From NCBI RefSeq assembly GCF_017255415.1, contig NZ_JAFJZZ010000001.1:1116001-1180000 (forward strand): 64,000 nucleotides of DNA. Reading direction: 5' to 3'. The stretch is from Clostridium aminobutyricum (GTDB taxonomy: Bacteria > Bacillota > Clostridia > Peptostreptococcales > Anaerovoracaceae). The notes under the pieces are model-generated. The model was not told the origin of the DNA, made no database searches, and worked only from the letters and a program-made list of their open reading frames with translations. The translations under genes and the position numbers were made by a program. Shown here piece by piece: positions 28,101 to 35,914 of the stretch. The first letter of the stretch is position 1. Each line of letters opens with the position of its first letter.

Positions 28101-28433
28101 TCCGCCAACCACAATATCCATATAGCCGTTTCGGCAAATCGGATGATATAACTGAGAAATCTGATAATCCTTTGGAAGGTCCGGATAAAAGTAATTTTTT
28201 CTATCAAATCGATTTTCTCTTTGAATATTACAATTCAAAGCAAGGCCGGCTTTGATTGCACGATTTACCACGTCCTTATTTAATACCGGCAAACTACCTG
28301 GCAAGCCCATACAAACCGGGCAAACATGCGAATTGGGTTCCCCGCCGAATTCAGTGCTGCATCCGCAGAATATCTTTGTTTTAGTTGCTAATTCAACATG
28401 GACTTCAAGACCCATGACAATTTCATAGTTCAT
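25158..28433 (-). CDS. gatB-aspS: GatB-AspRS fusion: tRNA amidotransferase subunit B joined to aspartyl-tRNA synthetase
   Basis: One uninterrupted 1091-residue frame. Residues 1-476 are complete GatB: MGLEVHVEL, zinc cysteines CGC and CPVC, and the YqeY-like tail (GKINRAVAKQVIEEL through FGFLVGQAMRKLAGKAS). An Ala/Glu/Gln-rich linker (~477-512) follows. Residues ~515-1091 are complete bacterial AspRS: OB fold (IKIAGWVSTIRNHGGIAFVD), the flipping-loop-type QAPQ, class II motif 2 FRDEDARADR and motif 3 GMAPGVDRMVMLL. His546 in RNHGGI matches the His reported for non-discriminating AspRS (discriminating enzymes have Leu), fitting Asp-tRNA(Asn) formation and amidation in one chain. The ATG overlaps the gatA stop by one base. 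Confidence 0.95.
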   Translation of the reverse strand: MNYEIVMGLEVHVELATKTKIFCGCSTEFGGEPNSHVCPVCMGLPGSLPVLNKDVVNRAIKAGLALNCNIQRENRFDRKNYFYPDLPKDYQISQLYHPICRNGYMDIVVGGEISRITLCEIHMEEDAGKLVHDVSGTLVDYNRCGVPLIEIVTNPDFRTPEQVVTFLENLQQMLRYLGVSDCKMQEGSMRADVNLSIRPEGAEQYGTRTEMKNLNSFKAIHRAILFESKRQIDLIEAGGKVTQETRRWDDEIGESYSMRSKENAQDYRYFPDPDLLPVSIDELWISGLQEKMIELPLAKRERYQKEYGLSEDIAKTIIATQEVALLFENTTALSKDAKLSANFVTGDILRLLKERDVAPEDIQVDAQKLADIVKLTAEGKINRAVAKQVIEELFDNNIDPVKYVEEKGLLAIEDMALIEKAVTEAIDENPKSIEDYQAGKDKAFGFLVGQAMRKLAGKASPQTVNKLIKEQLENISAGSQAEAEAQQEERKAAEAKKYDVKAWDIAIDDDSEFDGCYRTVNCNQLTAADVDKEIKIAGWVSTIRNHGGIAFVDLRDHYGVTQIVVTENMVEKLNKEVVISVSGIVLKRDADTVNPKLATGEIEVKALAVRILGMANNNLPFEIDSSTDTREDVRLKYRFLDLRNPKVHEKIIFRSKIIRFLRARMEEQGFMEIQTPILANSSPEGARDYLVPSRKHKGCFYALPQAPQQFKQMLMASGFDRYFQIAPCFRDEDARADRSPGEFYQLDFEMAFATQEDVFAVAEKVLYATFKEFSQLEVSKPPFRKITFEESMLKYGNDKPDLRNPLLITDLSDFFEDVDFAPFKGKIVRAIRVPGKAKMPKSFFEKMESFAKGIGMKGLGYITVNEDMSYKGPIDKFFTDEQKKALAVREGLQAEDILYFISDEKNVVAKYAGQIRTELANRLDLIDKSRFEFCYITDFPMFEFNEDLNKIDFTHNPFSMPQGEMKALLEMDPLEIKAYQYDIVVNGVELSSGAVRNHRPDVMVKAFEIAGYTEEDVKTKFGALYKAFQFGAPPHAGMAPGVDRMVMLLAGEENIREIIAFPLSPNGQDLLFNSPSTVEEVQLRDVHIKIR

Positions 28434-29905
28434 TACAGAATTCCTCCCTTCGTATGATGATCGGTTACCTGCTGGTACGCATACGCAGCCTTCACCAAAG
28501 TCGGTTCGGAGAACGTATTTCCGATTAGCTGCATGCCGATTGGCATATTATTTTCAGCTGAAATACCGCATGGCAATGCAACAGCCGGAACACCCGCTAA
28601 ATTAATGGATACCGTATAAATATCCGCCATATACATGGCAATCGGATCATCAATCTGTTCGCCGATTTTATAAGCTGTATTCGGGCTTACAGGGCTCAAA
28701 ATCATATCAAACTTTTGGAAGGCCTGATCGAATGACTCTTTTATCATGCCTCGAACCTGTAACGCCTTCTTATAATACGCATCAAAATAGCCGGAGCTTA
28801 GCACGAAAGAACCCAGCATGATTCTTCTCTTCACTTCGGAACCGAAGCCCTCGCTTCTGGATTTATAGTAAGTGGCCAACAAATCGTTTGCTTCTGCTGA
28901 ACTGTAGCCATATTTAATACCATCATAACGAGAAAGGTTTGAGCTTGCTTCGGCACAGGCAACGATATAGTAAGCCGGTACCGCATATTCAATACCTGGC
29001 ATTTCAAATTCATGCAATTCTGCTCCTAATGATTTTAACACTTGAGAAGCAGCAAGAACTTTCTCTCTCACTTCGCCATTTAATCCGTCTCCAAAATAGT
29101 TCTTCGGAATACCGATTCGTAAGCCTTTCAAGTCCTGTGTATAAGAATTAGTAAAATCAAACGGTTTGTCCATGATTGAGGTACTGTCTCTGCGGTCGGA
29201 CCCAGAGATAAGAGACAACACCTCTGCACAATCTTCTACTGTTTTTCCCACTGGGCCAATCTGATCCAAAGAGGATGCATAGGCCATTAAACCGTATCTG
29301 GACACACTGCCGTAGGTTGGTTTAATTCCTGTTAAATTACAGAATGCACAAGGCTGCCTGATAGAACCTCCTGTATCGGAACCCAACGCATAAGGAGACA
29401 TGTTTGCTGCTACTGCAGCAGCTGAACCGCCGGAAGAACCGCCCGGCACATATTCCTTATTCCATGGATTTTTTGTAACACCAAAATGGGACGTTTCAGT
29501 GGAACCTCCCATAGCGAATTCATCCATATTTGCTTTTCCGATGACAACAGCTCCTGCTGCGTTAAGCTTTTCCATTACACCTGCATTGTATATTGGAACA
29601 AAGTTTTCCAGCATTTTTGAACCTGCCGTGGTTCGGATGCCTTTTGTACAAATGTTATCCTTGATGATAACAGGTACGCCAGCAAGCGGAGAAAGTTCTT
29701 CTCCTTTATCTATTTTCTTTTGAACTGCTTCCGCAGATTGTATTGCTTCATGTTCAGTCACGGTAATAACCGCATTTACGTCTGTATTGTTATTATTTAT
29801 TTCACCTAAATAGTATTCGGTTACTTCTTTACAGCTTAATTCCTTGGACTTAATTCGTTTGCCAATTTCAATGGCAGACATGTCCTTCAACGGTTGAGTT
29901 GACAA
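28433..29905 (-). CDS. gatA: Asp/Glu-tRNA amidotransferase subunit A
   Basis: The glutaminase and channel-forming subunit of GatCAB, an amidase-signature enzyme. The catalytic triad is visible as the Lys of GVPVIIKDNIC, and two serines in YVPGGSSGGSAAAVAA and ALGSDTGGSIRQPCAF. It frees ammonia from glutamine for GatB. About 490 residues, full length. The start is ambiguous: GTG 29914, ATG 29911 and TTG 29905 are in frame. AGGAAGG sits eight bases before TTG 29905 but only two before the ATG, so I favour TTG. Its stop shares one base with the start of gatB-aspS, so translation is coupled. Confidence 0.93.
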   Translation of the reverse strand: MSTQPLKDMSAIEIGKRIKSKELSCKEVTEYYLGEINNNNTDVNAVITVTEHEAIQSAEAVQKKIDKGEELSPLAGVPVIIKDNICTKGIRTTAGSKMLENFVPIYNAGVMEKLNAAGAVVIGKANMDEFAMGGSTETSHFGVTKNPWNKEYVPGGSSGGSAAAVAANMSPYALGSDTGGSIRQPCAFCNLTGIKPTYGSVSRYGLMAYASSLDQIGPVGKTVEDCAEVLSLISGSDRRDSTSIMDKPFDFTNSYTQDLKGLRIGIPKNYFGDGLNGEVREKVLAASQVLKSLGAELHEFEMPGIEYAVPAYYIVACAEASSNLSRYDGIKYGYSSAEANDLLATYYKSRSEGFGSEVKRRIMLGSFVLSSGYFDAYYKKALQVRGMIKESFDQAFQKFDMILSPVSPNTAYKIGEQIDDPIAMYMADIYTVSINLAGVPAVALPCGISAENNMPIGMQLIGNTFSEPTLVKAAYAYQQVTDHHTKGGIL

Positions 29906-29955
29906 TGCCATCACCTTCCTTTTCTAAAATATAATTGTTTCTATAACGCCTCTGT

Positions 29956-30028
29956 AGAAAAATTTCGACTGTAGAAATTTTTCTTTCATCTGTGCGTTCA
30001 ACGAGGTGAGGGATATATTATCCTCGTT
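29956..30028 (-). promoter_or_regulatory. Two hairpins in the gatC-gatA gap
   Basis: AGAAAAATTTC (29956-29966) pairs perfectly with GAAATTTTTCT (29974-29984), and AACGAGG (30000-30006) pairs with CCTCGTT (30022-30028). They fill the 144-bp gap inside what should be one operon. They may tune the gatC:gatA ratio by partial termination or RNA processing. Confidence 0.45.
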
Positions 30029-30049
30029 ATATTCAGGGAGAAATTCTGT

Positions 30050-30337
30050 CTATTCTACTGTCTTGTGCACCTTAAAATAATCGCCTTTGCTTTCGGGTGC
30101 ATTTTGCAGTACTTCTCCACGTCTGTCACCATTAGTCACATTATCTTCTCTAAAACAATTCTTATTTTCAAATGGGTGTGACATTTCTTTCATGCCCTTC
30201 GTATCCAGTTCATTGAGCTTATCCATGTAATTTAATATATCAGTTAAGTCTTTTTTCGCTCTCTGTTTTTCTTCTTCACCGAGCTCGAGTCTAGATAAAT
30301 CGCCGATATAATCAATCAGGCTATCAGTTATGTTCAT
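30050..30337 (-). CDS. gatC: Asp/Glu-tRNA amidotransferase subunit C
   Basis: A 95-residue GatC, the small subunit that wraps around the GatA-GatB interface and stabilises the complex. Family marks are IDYIGDLSRLELGEEEK at the N-terminus, ILNYMDKLNELDTKGM in the middle and the DN-type end segment with DNVTNGDRRGEVLQNAPE. AGAGGTCACG precedes the ATG. First gene of the gatC-gatA-gatBaspS operon. Confidence 0.95.
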   Translation of the reverse strand: MNITDSLIDYIGDLSRLELGEEEKQRAKKDLTDILNYMDKLNELDTKGMKEMSHPFENKNCFREDNVTNGDRRGEVLQNAPESKGDYFKVHKTVE

Positions 30338-30422
30338 AAACGTGACCTCTTTCTATGAATTCATTGTTTTTGTGTGTAAAACTACCTTTATTTTGCGATA
30401 AAAGCATAAAAACATGTACTAT

Positions 30423-30451
30423 AGGATACCACTTTTTGCTTAATTTTGCAA
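30423..30451 (-). promoter_or_regulatory. Promoter of gatC operon
   Basis: On the minus strand TTGCAA (30446-30451) and TATCCT (30423-30428) are 17 bp apart with TGG before the -10. No T-box sequence (TGGNACCGCG) was seen in the leader. Confidence 0.55.
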
Positions 30452-30512
30452 GGTTTTTGGATGTGGCCCGTCCTTATTTGTTATTTTAAACAAATAATTT
30501 ATATTATTTTTG

Positions 30513-30596
30513 TTGACAAATCCAGTTTTATTTCATATACTTTGTAATAAGCAAGGGCGCTTTGAATAAAAATCATAGTGTCCTTGTCTTTTTTAT
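30513..30596 (+). promoter_or_regulatory. glnN module a: promoter, hexaloop hairpin and terminator
   Basis: TTGACA (30513-30518), a 17-bp spacer and TATACT (30536-30541) form a near-ideal sigma-A promoter. A 4-bp hairpin with a six-base loop AAGGGC (30549-30562) lies at the expected RNA 5' end. The loop bases are also the left arm of a terminator (30553-30561 with 30577-30585, T run after). The A1/G4 hexaloop is the known ANTAR-protein binding signature. Confidence 0.6.
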
Positions 30597-30631
30597 TATT
30601 TCTTAAAAGGATGTAACGGAGGTATACTAAA

Positions 30632-30646
30632 ATGTTTTATCCATAA
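30632..30646 (+). other. Possible four-codon leader frame (Met-Phe-Tyr-Pro)
   Basis: AACGGAGG followed eight bases later by ATG TTT TAT CCA TAA, just past terminator a. It has a good ribosome site but is so short that chance is likely. Confidence 0.2.
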
Positions 30647-30657
30647 AAATCCAAAAT

Positions 30658-30729
30658 ATACCCATTTTCCCCTTATTTGTTCTTATAAAAATTGCTGATT
30701 TTCTTATATAAAAATTTAAAAATGGGTAT
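30658..30729. repeat. Widely spaced inverted repeat next to glnN promoter b
   Basis: ATACCCATTTT (30658-30668) and AAAATGGGTAT (30719-30729) are perfect 11-bp inverted copies 50 bp apart. The right arm overlaps the -35 box of promoter b, so the pair could be operator half-sites bridged by a regulator. Confidence 0.4.
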
Positions 30730-30812
30730 TGACACGGAATTAATTGTTTAGTATACTTTCGTCATTATATAGCAAAGGCGCTATGAGTATATACTCGTAG
30801 TGCCTTTTTTTT
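30729..30812 (+). promoter_or_regulatory. glnN module b: promoter, hexaloop hairpin and terminator
   Basis: TTGACA (30729-30734), 17-bp spacer, TATACT (30752-30757). Hairpin ATAGC-AAAGGC-GCTAT (30769-30784) has a six-base loop with A at position 1 and G at position 4. The loop and right arm are also the left arm of a ~14-bp terminator stem (30773-30805), ending in eight T residues. It repeats the logic of module a. Confidence 0.65.
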
Positions 30813-31155
30813 CGTAGCTTTAGCTACAATGAAAAAACGGACAGCAGGGAGCAAAGCGAGTCGGAGCCGAAGGGCGTTGCCGTTTTGCCCCAAGCTTGCT
30901 TGACTAGGCAAAACGGACAGCGTAGCGAACAACGTGAGCGAAGGAGCCGAAGGGCGTTGCCTTTTTGCCCCAAGCTTGCTTGGCTAGGCAAAACGGACAG
31001 CGTAGCGAACAACGTGAGTGAAGGAGCCGAAGGCGTTGCCTTTTTGCCCCAAGCTTGCTTGGCTAGGCAAAACGGACAGCGTAGCGAACAACGTGAGCGA
31101 AGGAGCCGAAGGCGTTGCCTTTTTTTCGTAGCTTTAGCTACAATGAAAAAACGGC
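30806..31155 (+). repeat. Tandem array of ~79-bp hairpin repeats in glnN leader
   Basis: The string AAAACGG begins at 30834, 30910, 30990, 31069 and 31148, giving periods of 76, 80, 79 and 79 bp. Three units contain a strong hairpin: TTTTGCC, then CCAAGC-TT-GCTTGG, then GGCAAAA. The array is bordered by identical copies of a 34-35-bp segment with a CGTAGC/GCTACA stem (30806-30840 and 31121-31155). GC content and composition differ from the surrounding AT-rich DNA. Short reading frames in it come from repetition, not coding. Confidence 0.9.
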
Positions 31156-31220
31156 ACTGCTAACAGAACGATATTTATTTCAATGTTTATAAATCACAAA
31201 GAAAATCGGGAGGTAAAAAG

Positions 31221-33305
31221 ATGAAAAAGATTTCAGAAATTTTCGGCAGCATGGTATTTAACGATGCAGTCATGAGAGAAAAACTGCCTAAGGATACTTA
31301 TAAAGCACTTCAAGCTCATATAAACGATAGTGCTCCCCTTACAGTAGAAGTGGCCAATGTCATTGCAAGTGCCATGAAGGATTGGGCCATAGAAAAAGGC
31401 GCTACACATTTTACCCATTGGTTCCAGCCAATGACCGGTATTACGGCAGAAAAGCACGACAGCTTTATCTCCCCAACCGAAGGCGGAGAAGTAGTGATGA
31501 ACTTTTCTGGCAAAGAATTAATCAAAGGTGAACCGGATGCTTCCAGTTTCCCTTCCGGCGGTATCCGGGCTACCTTTGAAGCCAGAGGATATACCAACTG
31601 GGACCCAAGCTCCTATGCATTTATAAAAGAAAATACGTTATGTATCCCTACTGCTTTCTGCTCCTACGGCGGAGAAGCTCTGGATAAAAAAACACCGTTG
31701 CTTCATTCCATGGAGGCGATTAACAAGCAGGCGGTCAGAGTATTAAATTTACTTGGCAATCCGGCTAAAAAGGTGATCACTACGGTTGGCCCGGAACAAG
31801 AATATTTCTTAATCTCCAAAGAGCTTTATGAAAAGCGTAAAGATTTGATTTACTGCGGACGTACTTTATTAGGGGCAAAGCCGCCGAAAAGACAGGAATT
31901 AGAGGATCACTACTTTGGTGCAATTAAGCCAAAGGTAAATGAATTCATGGCAGAATTGGATGAAGAACTGTGGAAGCTTGGTGTTCTTGCTAACACAGAA
32001 CATAACGAAGTGGCTCCTGCACAGCACGAACTGGCTCCGATCTTTACTACGGCGAACATCGCATCCGATCACAATCAGCTTATGATGGAATTGATGAAAA
32101 AAATTGCTAATAAATATGATTTAGCATGTTTATTGCACGAAAAGCCGTTTGCTGGCATTAACGGAAGCGGAAAGCATATCAACTGGTCACTGGCCACGGA
32201 CAGCGGAGAAAATTTATTGAAACCCGGCAAAAATCCAATTGAAAATATGCAGTTCTTACTGTTCTTATGCGCAGTGATCAAAGCGGTTGACCAGTATCAG
32301 GATTTACTTCGAATTTCAGTTTCCGGTCCAAGCAACGATCACCGTCTTGGCGGAAATGAAGCACCTCCTGCCATTATATCGATTTTCTTAGGAGAAGATT
32401 TAAAGGAAGTATTGGATGCTCTTGCAGACGGGAAGACAGAAGTTCCTTATCGGGATCGAAGGATGGATATCGGACTTTCCATTCTTCCTGATTTTAAAAA
32501 GGATACAACAGACAGAAACAGAACATCTCCGTTTGCTTTTACGGGAAGTCGGTTTGAATTCAGAATGGCTGGTTCTACAACATCCGTATCCTGTCCTTCC
32601 TATATGTTAAACACCATCACTGCCGATACACTTATGGGATTTGCAGATGTACTGGAACAAGCAGACGACATAGAAGCAGCAGTCAAGAATCTGATTAAGG
32701 AAACATATATCAACCATCAGCGAATCGTATTTAACGGGAACAATTATTCCGAAGAATGGGTACAGGAAGCAGAACGAAGAGGTCTTTTAAATCTAAAGGC
32801 TGCCGTAGATGCCTTTCCGCTTTTCACGAGTGAAAAGAACCTAGACCTCTTTAAGAGACAGGGCATCTTTTCAGAGGTAGAAGTGACAGCAAGAAAAGAA
32901 ATCTTATTTGACGAATATTGCAAACTCGTAAATATCGAAGCATTAACCATGCTGGATATGGTTAATAAGGATATTCTTCCGGCTGTATCTTGCTATGTAA
33001 ACGATTTAGCCGAACTAGTCATCAACAAGAAAAGTGTTTCTGAGACGATTGCTTGTGAGATGGAAAAAAACTTAATTTCAAATCTGTCCGCAATATGTGA
33101 TGGCTTATACAGCAAAGCCTCTGCATTGGATAGCTTACTTCTTGAAGTAAATAATATTGAAAAGACTCAACTTGCGGCAAGATTCTTCTGCGATAAGATT
33201 TTACCGGCAATGAATGAAATCCGTGCATTGACAGATGAACTGGAAACCATGACGGCATCCAAATACTGGCCTATGCCTACATACGGAGAATTGTTGTTCT
33301 ATTAA
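31221..33305 (+). CDS. glnN: Glutamine synthetase type III
   Basis: A 694-residue GSIII enzyme making glutamine from glutamate, ammonia and ATP. Its length is typical for GSIII (~700), much more than GSI. Family marks: [70 protein letters not shown] and [16 protein letters not shown], the latter with substrate-binding Arg. GGGAGGT precedes the ATG. The 450-base leader from promoter b has terminator-like hairpins and a tandem repeat, and an ANTAR regulator gene converges from the right, both pointing to antitermination control by nitrogen. Confidence 0.97.
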   Translation: MKKISEIFGSMVFNDAVMREKLPKDTYKALQAHINDSAPLTVEVANVIASAMKDWAIEKGATHFTHWFQPMTGITAEKHDSFISPTEGGEVVMNFSGKELIKGEPDASSFPSGGIRATFEARGYTNWDPSSYAFIKENTLCIPTAFCSYGGEALDKKTPLLHSMEAINKQAVRVLNLLGNPAKKVITTVGPEQEYFLISKELYEKRKDLIYCGRTLLGAKPPKRQELEDHYFGAIKPKVNEFMAELDEELWKLGVLANTEHNEVAPAQHELAPIFTTANIASDHNQLMMELMKKIANKYDLACLLHEKPFAGINGSGKHINWSLATDSGENLLKPGKNPIENMQFLLFLCAVIKAVDQYQDLLRISVSGPSNDHRLGGNEAPPAIISIFLGEDLKEVLDALADGKTEVPYRDRRMDIGLSILPDFKKDTTDRNRTSPFAFTGSRFEFRMAGSTTSVSCPSYMLNTITADTLMGFADVLEQADDIEAAVKNLIKETYINHQRIVFNGNNYSEEWVQEAERRGLLNLKAAVDAFPLFTSEKNLDLFKRQGIFSEVEVTARKEILFDEYCKLVNIEALTMLDMVNKDILPAVSCYVNDLAELVINKKSVSETIACEMEKNLISNLSAICDGLYSKASALDSLLLEVNNIEKTQLAARFFCDKILPAMNEIRALTDELETMTASKYWPMPTYGELLFY

Positions 33306-33327
33306 TATAATATTAACCTCTAAAATA

Positions 33328-33354
33328 GGGTGTGCCTCGAAATGAGACACACCC
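33328..33354. terminator. Bidirectional terminator between glnN and ANTAR gene
   Basis: GGGTGTGCCTC (33328-33338) pairs with GAGACACACCC (33344-33354) with one mismatch, with T/A runs on both sides. Serves both converging genes. Confidence 0.85.
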
Positions 33355-33360
33355 TTTAGT

Positions 33361-33930
33361 TTAATGGTCGTATGTTTTTAATATTTTTTCTGCGATTTTC
33401 TTCTTGGAAACTCTTCTATTCATTGCTTGGTGCTCGATATATTTATGGGCCTGCTCTTCTGACATGCTTAAGTATTGTACCAATACCCACTTTGCACGAT
33501 TGACCAGCTTCATTTCATCAATTTTACTCTGTAATTTTAAATTTTCCTCTTGAAGCGTTGTAATTCTGTTCTTTGCAAGCTGTGCGAATTTAATCGCTTG
33601 ACTCAGCATGGCTTTCACCACAGGCTTGTTTACGATGATGATTCCATATTGCTCCATTTTTTCGGCTACCCGTTCAATATCTTCATTTTTTAACAAGACA
33701 ATAACTCCTGCCGATGAATGATTTACGGCACAAATTGCTAAATTATCACCAACTTCCTCCTCCAAGGGGCTATTGATGATGACCAAGTCAAATAAGCCCT
33801 CCAGCAGTTTAGTTTGAGCTTCTTTAGCGGAATATACTGCTTCTGCTGTATATTCTTCAATCTGATTCATATACTCCATAAGAGCGTCCGTACTCTTACC
33901 ATTTTTGGTCACTAACAACAGTTTTTTCAA
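33361..33930 (-). CDS. ANTAR-domain response regulator (AmiR/NasT type)
   Basis: A 189-residue protein. Residues ~1-115 are a receiver-like domain (MKKLLLVTKNGKSTDALM); the usual phosphoacceptor region reads LVIINSPLE, so the Asp is replaced by Asn and phosphorylation is doubtful. A coiled coil (~residues 118-140) leads to an ANTAR RNA-binding domain (NRAKWVLVQYLSMSEEQAHKY, then KKIAEKIL). ANTAR proteins stabilise hexaloop RNA hairpins and block terminators. It is convergent to glnN, whose leader holds two such hairpins. Known clostridial glnR-type antiterminators share this context. Confidence 0.88.
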   Translation of the reverse strand: MKKLLLVTKNGKSTDALMEYMNQIEEYTAEAVYSAKEAQTKLLEGLFDLVIINSPLEEEVGDNLAICAVNHSSAGVIVLLKNEDIERVAEKMEQYGIIIVNKPVVKAMLSQAIKFAQLAKNRITTLQEENLKLQSKIDEMKLVNRAKWVLVQYLSMSEEQAHKYIEHQAMNRRVSKKKIAEKILKTYDH

Positions 33931-34047
33931 GGGAGTTTCTCCTGTGCTTTATTGAAATATATTTCATTATATAAACATATATTTTATCATACAAATCTAC
34001 TACTTGCAATATTTTTATTAATCTTCGTTCATTCACTTATTAACAAT

Positions 34048-35787
34048 TTAAAGTAACTTAATCAGCTCCTCTAACTCTTCAGATAAAACTTTTGCAAGCA
34101 CAAAATCCGTATCTTTTAAGGCCAATTCTATTTTCGTTTCAATTGATTTTTTCTTTTGTTCCATTTCTAAATAGTCTCTATCAAAATGACTGGCATAAAT
34201 CATCTTTTTAAATTTTTGCATACTCATTTTTCTAATTGTCTTATCTTTAATGATTAAAACAAAATCCATACAATTCGCTATCGTATAGAAATCATGAGAA
34301 ATCATGAGAATCGCACCTTTATAGTTTTCTATGGCTTTCTCCAATGCTATTTGCGAATAGGTGTCTAAATGACTTGTCGGTTCATCAAGAAGCAACAGGT
34401 TTGCTCTACTCGCAGAAACTTTAGCCAATTGAAGTATATTTTTTTCTCCCCCCGATAAAGCTTCTATCTTTTGATTAATGACTTCTCCCTCAAATCCATA
34501 GTTTGAAATATAGGATTGAACCTCTTGAGAAGTATTAAATCCAGCAATGAGGAATTCTTCAAGTATCGTATTAGACTCATTTAACCCTTCCCCTTGGAGC
34601 TGAGATAAATAAGTCACTTCAACGTCTTCATGTATCTCAATGGATTCATGATTATTTTCAAAGATGTCTCGAAGTAAAGTCGTTTTCCCTGTACCATTTG
34701 GCCCGATAAGGGCTACTTTATCGCTAGATTTAATCTCAAAAGTGACATTTTCCAGAAGCATATCATCAAAGGCGAGACTGTAATCCTTTACTTTTAAAGC
34801 GATGGTTTCTTCGATTTCATTAGCTGTAACCAAGCAGATATCCGGTTGTTTAATAGCTACAAATGGTGCTTTAATTCTACGTGCTTCTAATCTTTCTTGA
34901 ATTTTAACTCTAGCATTTAGTGCTTTTCCCCTAGCCGCCTCCGAATTGCTCGTTGCGATGGTTCTTAATTTATTGATTAAGATTTCATTTCTCTCAATTT
35001 CTTCATTATCAGTAATAGCTAGTTCTTGCAATTCAATTTTACATTGGAGTAAGAAGAAGTTATAATCCATATATCTTCCATCAAACTCTTGGAGCTCCAT
35101 GTTTTCAAGGTGCACAATTTTATCAAAACAATGATTCAATAGATATCTGTTGTGTGTAATAACTAACATTGTTCCTCTATGTGAATTAATTAGATTTTTA
35201 AGAGAATTAAGGTTTTCAAAGTCTAAAAACACATCGGGTTCATCCATAATCATTAGATCTGGACTAATCAGCATTTCCTTAATCACTTGAATAAGTTTGA
35301 ATTCTCCGCCACTAAGTTCAGATACCCTTCGATTTTCATGCTTGATTAGGTTCGCTAAATTTAATTTTTTATTAATGTTGCTTTCATAATTATCTCCACC
35401 AATGGCATCAAATGCATCTAAAGCCTGTTGGTACTTTTCCAGTAAGGGATCCAGATCCGAAGAAGTTTCCATTTCAGTACAAATAGAGGTCAATTCATTT
35501 TGCAGCTTAATAAATTTTTCCCCTATATAGTCGAAAACTGTGACTTCTTTTATTTTGTCTAGCTCCGAGAACTGACTTACATACCCAATTCTACAATTGG
35601 AGTTTATTTCTAACTTTCCATCAAACATATATCGATCTGGGTCCATAATTATATCTATCAGTGTACTTTTTCCACTGCCACTTGTTCCTATAAAAGCACA
35701 ATGTTGACCCTCCTCTAATGTAAATGAAATATTCTTATACAGATCCTTTTGCGGAAATGAGTAGGATAAGTTGTCAACCTTTATCAT
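34048..35787 (-). CDS. ABC-F family ATPase (ribosomal protection type)
   Basis: A soluble 579-residue protein with two ABC domains and no membrane segment. Domain 1: Walker A GTSGSGKST, signature ELSGGEFKL, Walker B LMIMDEPDVFLD. A charged interdomain linker (~residues 235-310) carries the arm that enters the ribosome. Domain 2: GPNGTGKTT, ALSGGEKNI, LLLLDEPTSHLD, and ISHDFYT switch. The signature, size and leader attenuator resemble Lsa/Vga/Msr-type antibiotic resistance ABC-F proteins, although the drug class cannot be read. I use ATG 35787 behind AAAGGT. The gene is noticeably AT-rich compared with its neighbours, hinting at acquisition. Confidence 0.88.
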   Translation of the reverse strand: MIKVDNLSYSFPQKDLYKNISFTLEEGQHCAFIGTSGSGKSTLIDIIMDPDRYMFDGKLEINSNCRIGYVSQFSELDKIKEVTVFDYIGEKFIKLQNELTSICTEMETSSDLDPLLEKYQQALDAFDAIGGDNYESNINKKLNLANLIKHENRRVSELSGGEFKLIQVIKEMLISPDLMIMDEPDVFLDFENLNSLKNLINSHRGTMLVITHNRYLLNHCFDKIVHLENMELQEFDGRYMDYNFFLLQCKIELQELAITDNEEIERNEILINKLRTIATSNSEAARGKALNARVKIQERLEARRIKAPFVAIKQPDICLVTANEIEETIALKVKDYSLAFDDMLLENVTFEIKSSDKVALIGPNGTGKTTLLRDIFENNHESIEIHEDVEVTYLSQLQGEGLNESNTILEEFLIAGFNTSQEVQSYISNYGFEGEVINQKIEALSGGEKNILQLAKVSASRANLLLLDEPTSHLDTYSQIALEKAIENYKGAILMISHDFYTIANCMDFVLIIKDKTIRKMSMQKFKKMIYASHFDRDYLEMEQKKKSIETKIELALKDTDFVLAKVLSEELEELIKLL

Positions 35788-35810
35788 ATTATTACCTTTC
35801 TTTATCACTA

Positions 35811-35839
35811 AAAAAGAGCCTATGGAAATAAGCTCTTCA
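35811..35839 (-). terminator. Attenuator in the ABC-F leader
   Basis: AAGAGC (35814-35819) pairs with GCTCTT (35832-35837); on the minus strand the stem is followed by TTTTT, only ~25 bases before the ABC-F start. The stop codon of the leader peptide abuts the stem. Confidence 0.72.
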
Positions 35840-35893
35840 ATATATTATCTCGCTAATCACAATTTTACAATTGATTTTATATAGTAAAGACAT
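35837..35893 (-). CDS. Candidate 18-residue leader peptide upstream of ABC-F gene
   Basis: ATG at 35893 opens MSLLYKINCKIVISEIIY, with TGA at 35837-35839 overlapping the first base of the attenuator stem. AAAAGA upstream is a weak ribosome site. Inside the frame RNA can fold as AATC...GATT arms, an alternative structure. ABC-F resistance genes are often controlled by drug-stalled ribosomes on such short frames, which fits here. Evidence is position and architecture only. Confidence 0.5.
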   Translation of the reverse strand: MSLLYKINCKIVISEIIY

Positions 35894-35914
35894 TCTTTTA
35901 AGTTTACCGTTAAT

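Noticed and set aside
30338-30480. T-box riboswitch upstream of gatC-gatA-gatBaspS
   Set aside because: No T-box core sequence or specifier structure is visible in the short leader.
30806-31155. CRISPR array
   Set aside because: The units are contiguous and nearly identical along their whole length, with no unique spacers and no cas genes nearby.
30824-31163. Open frames on both strands (62 and 92 residues) across the tandem array
   Set aside because: They are produced by the 79-bp repeat having few stops; no ribosome site and peptide repeats mirror DNA repeats.
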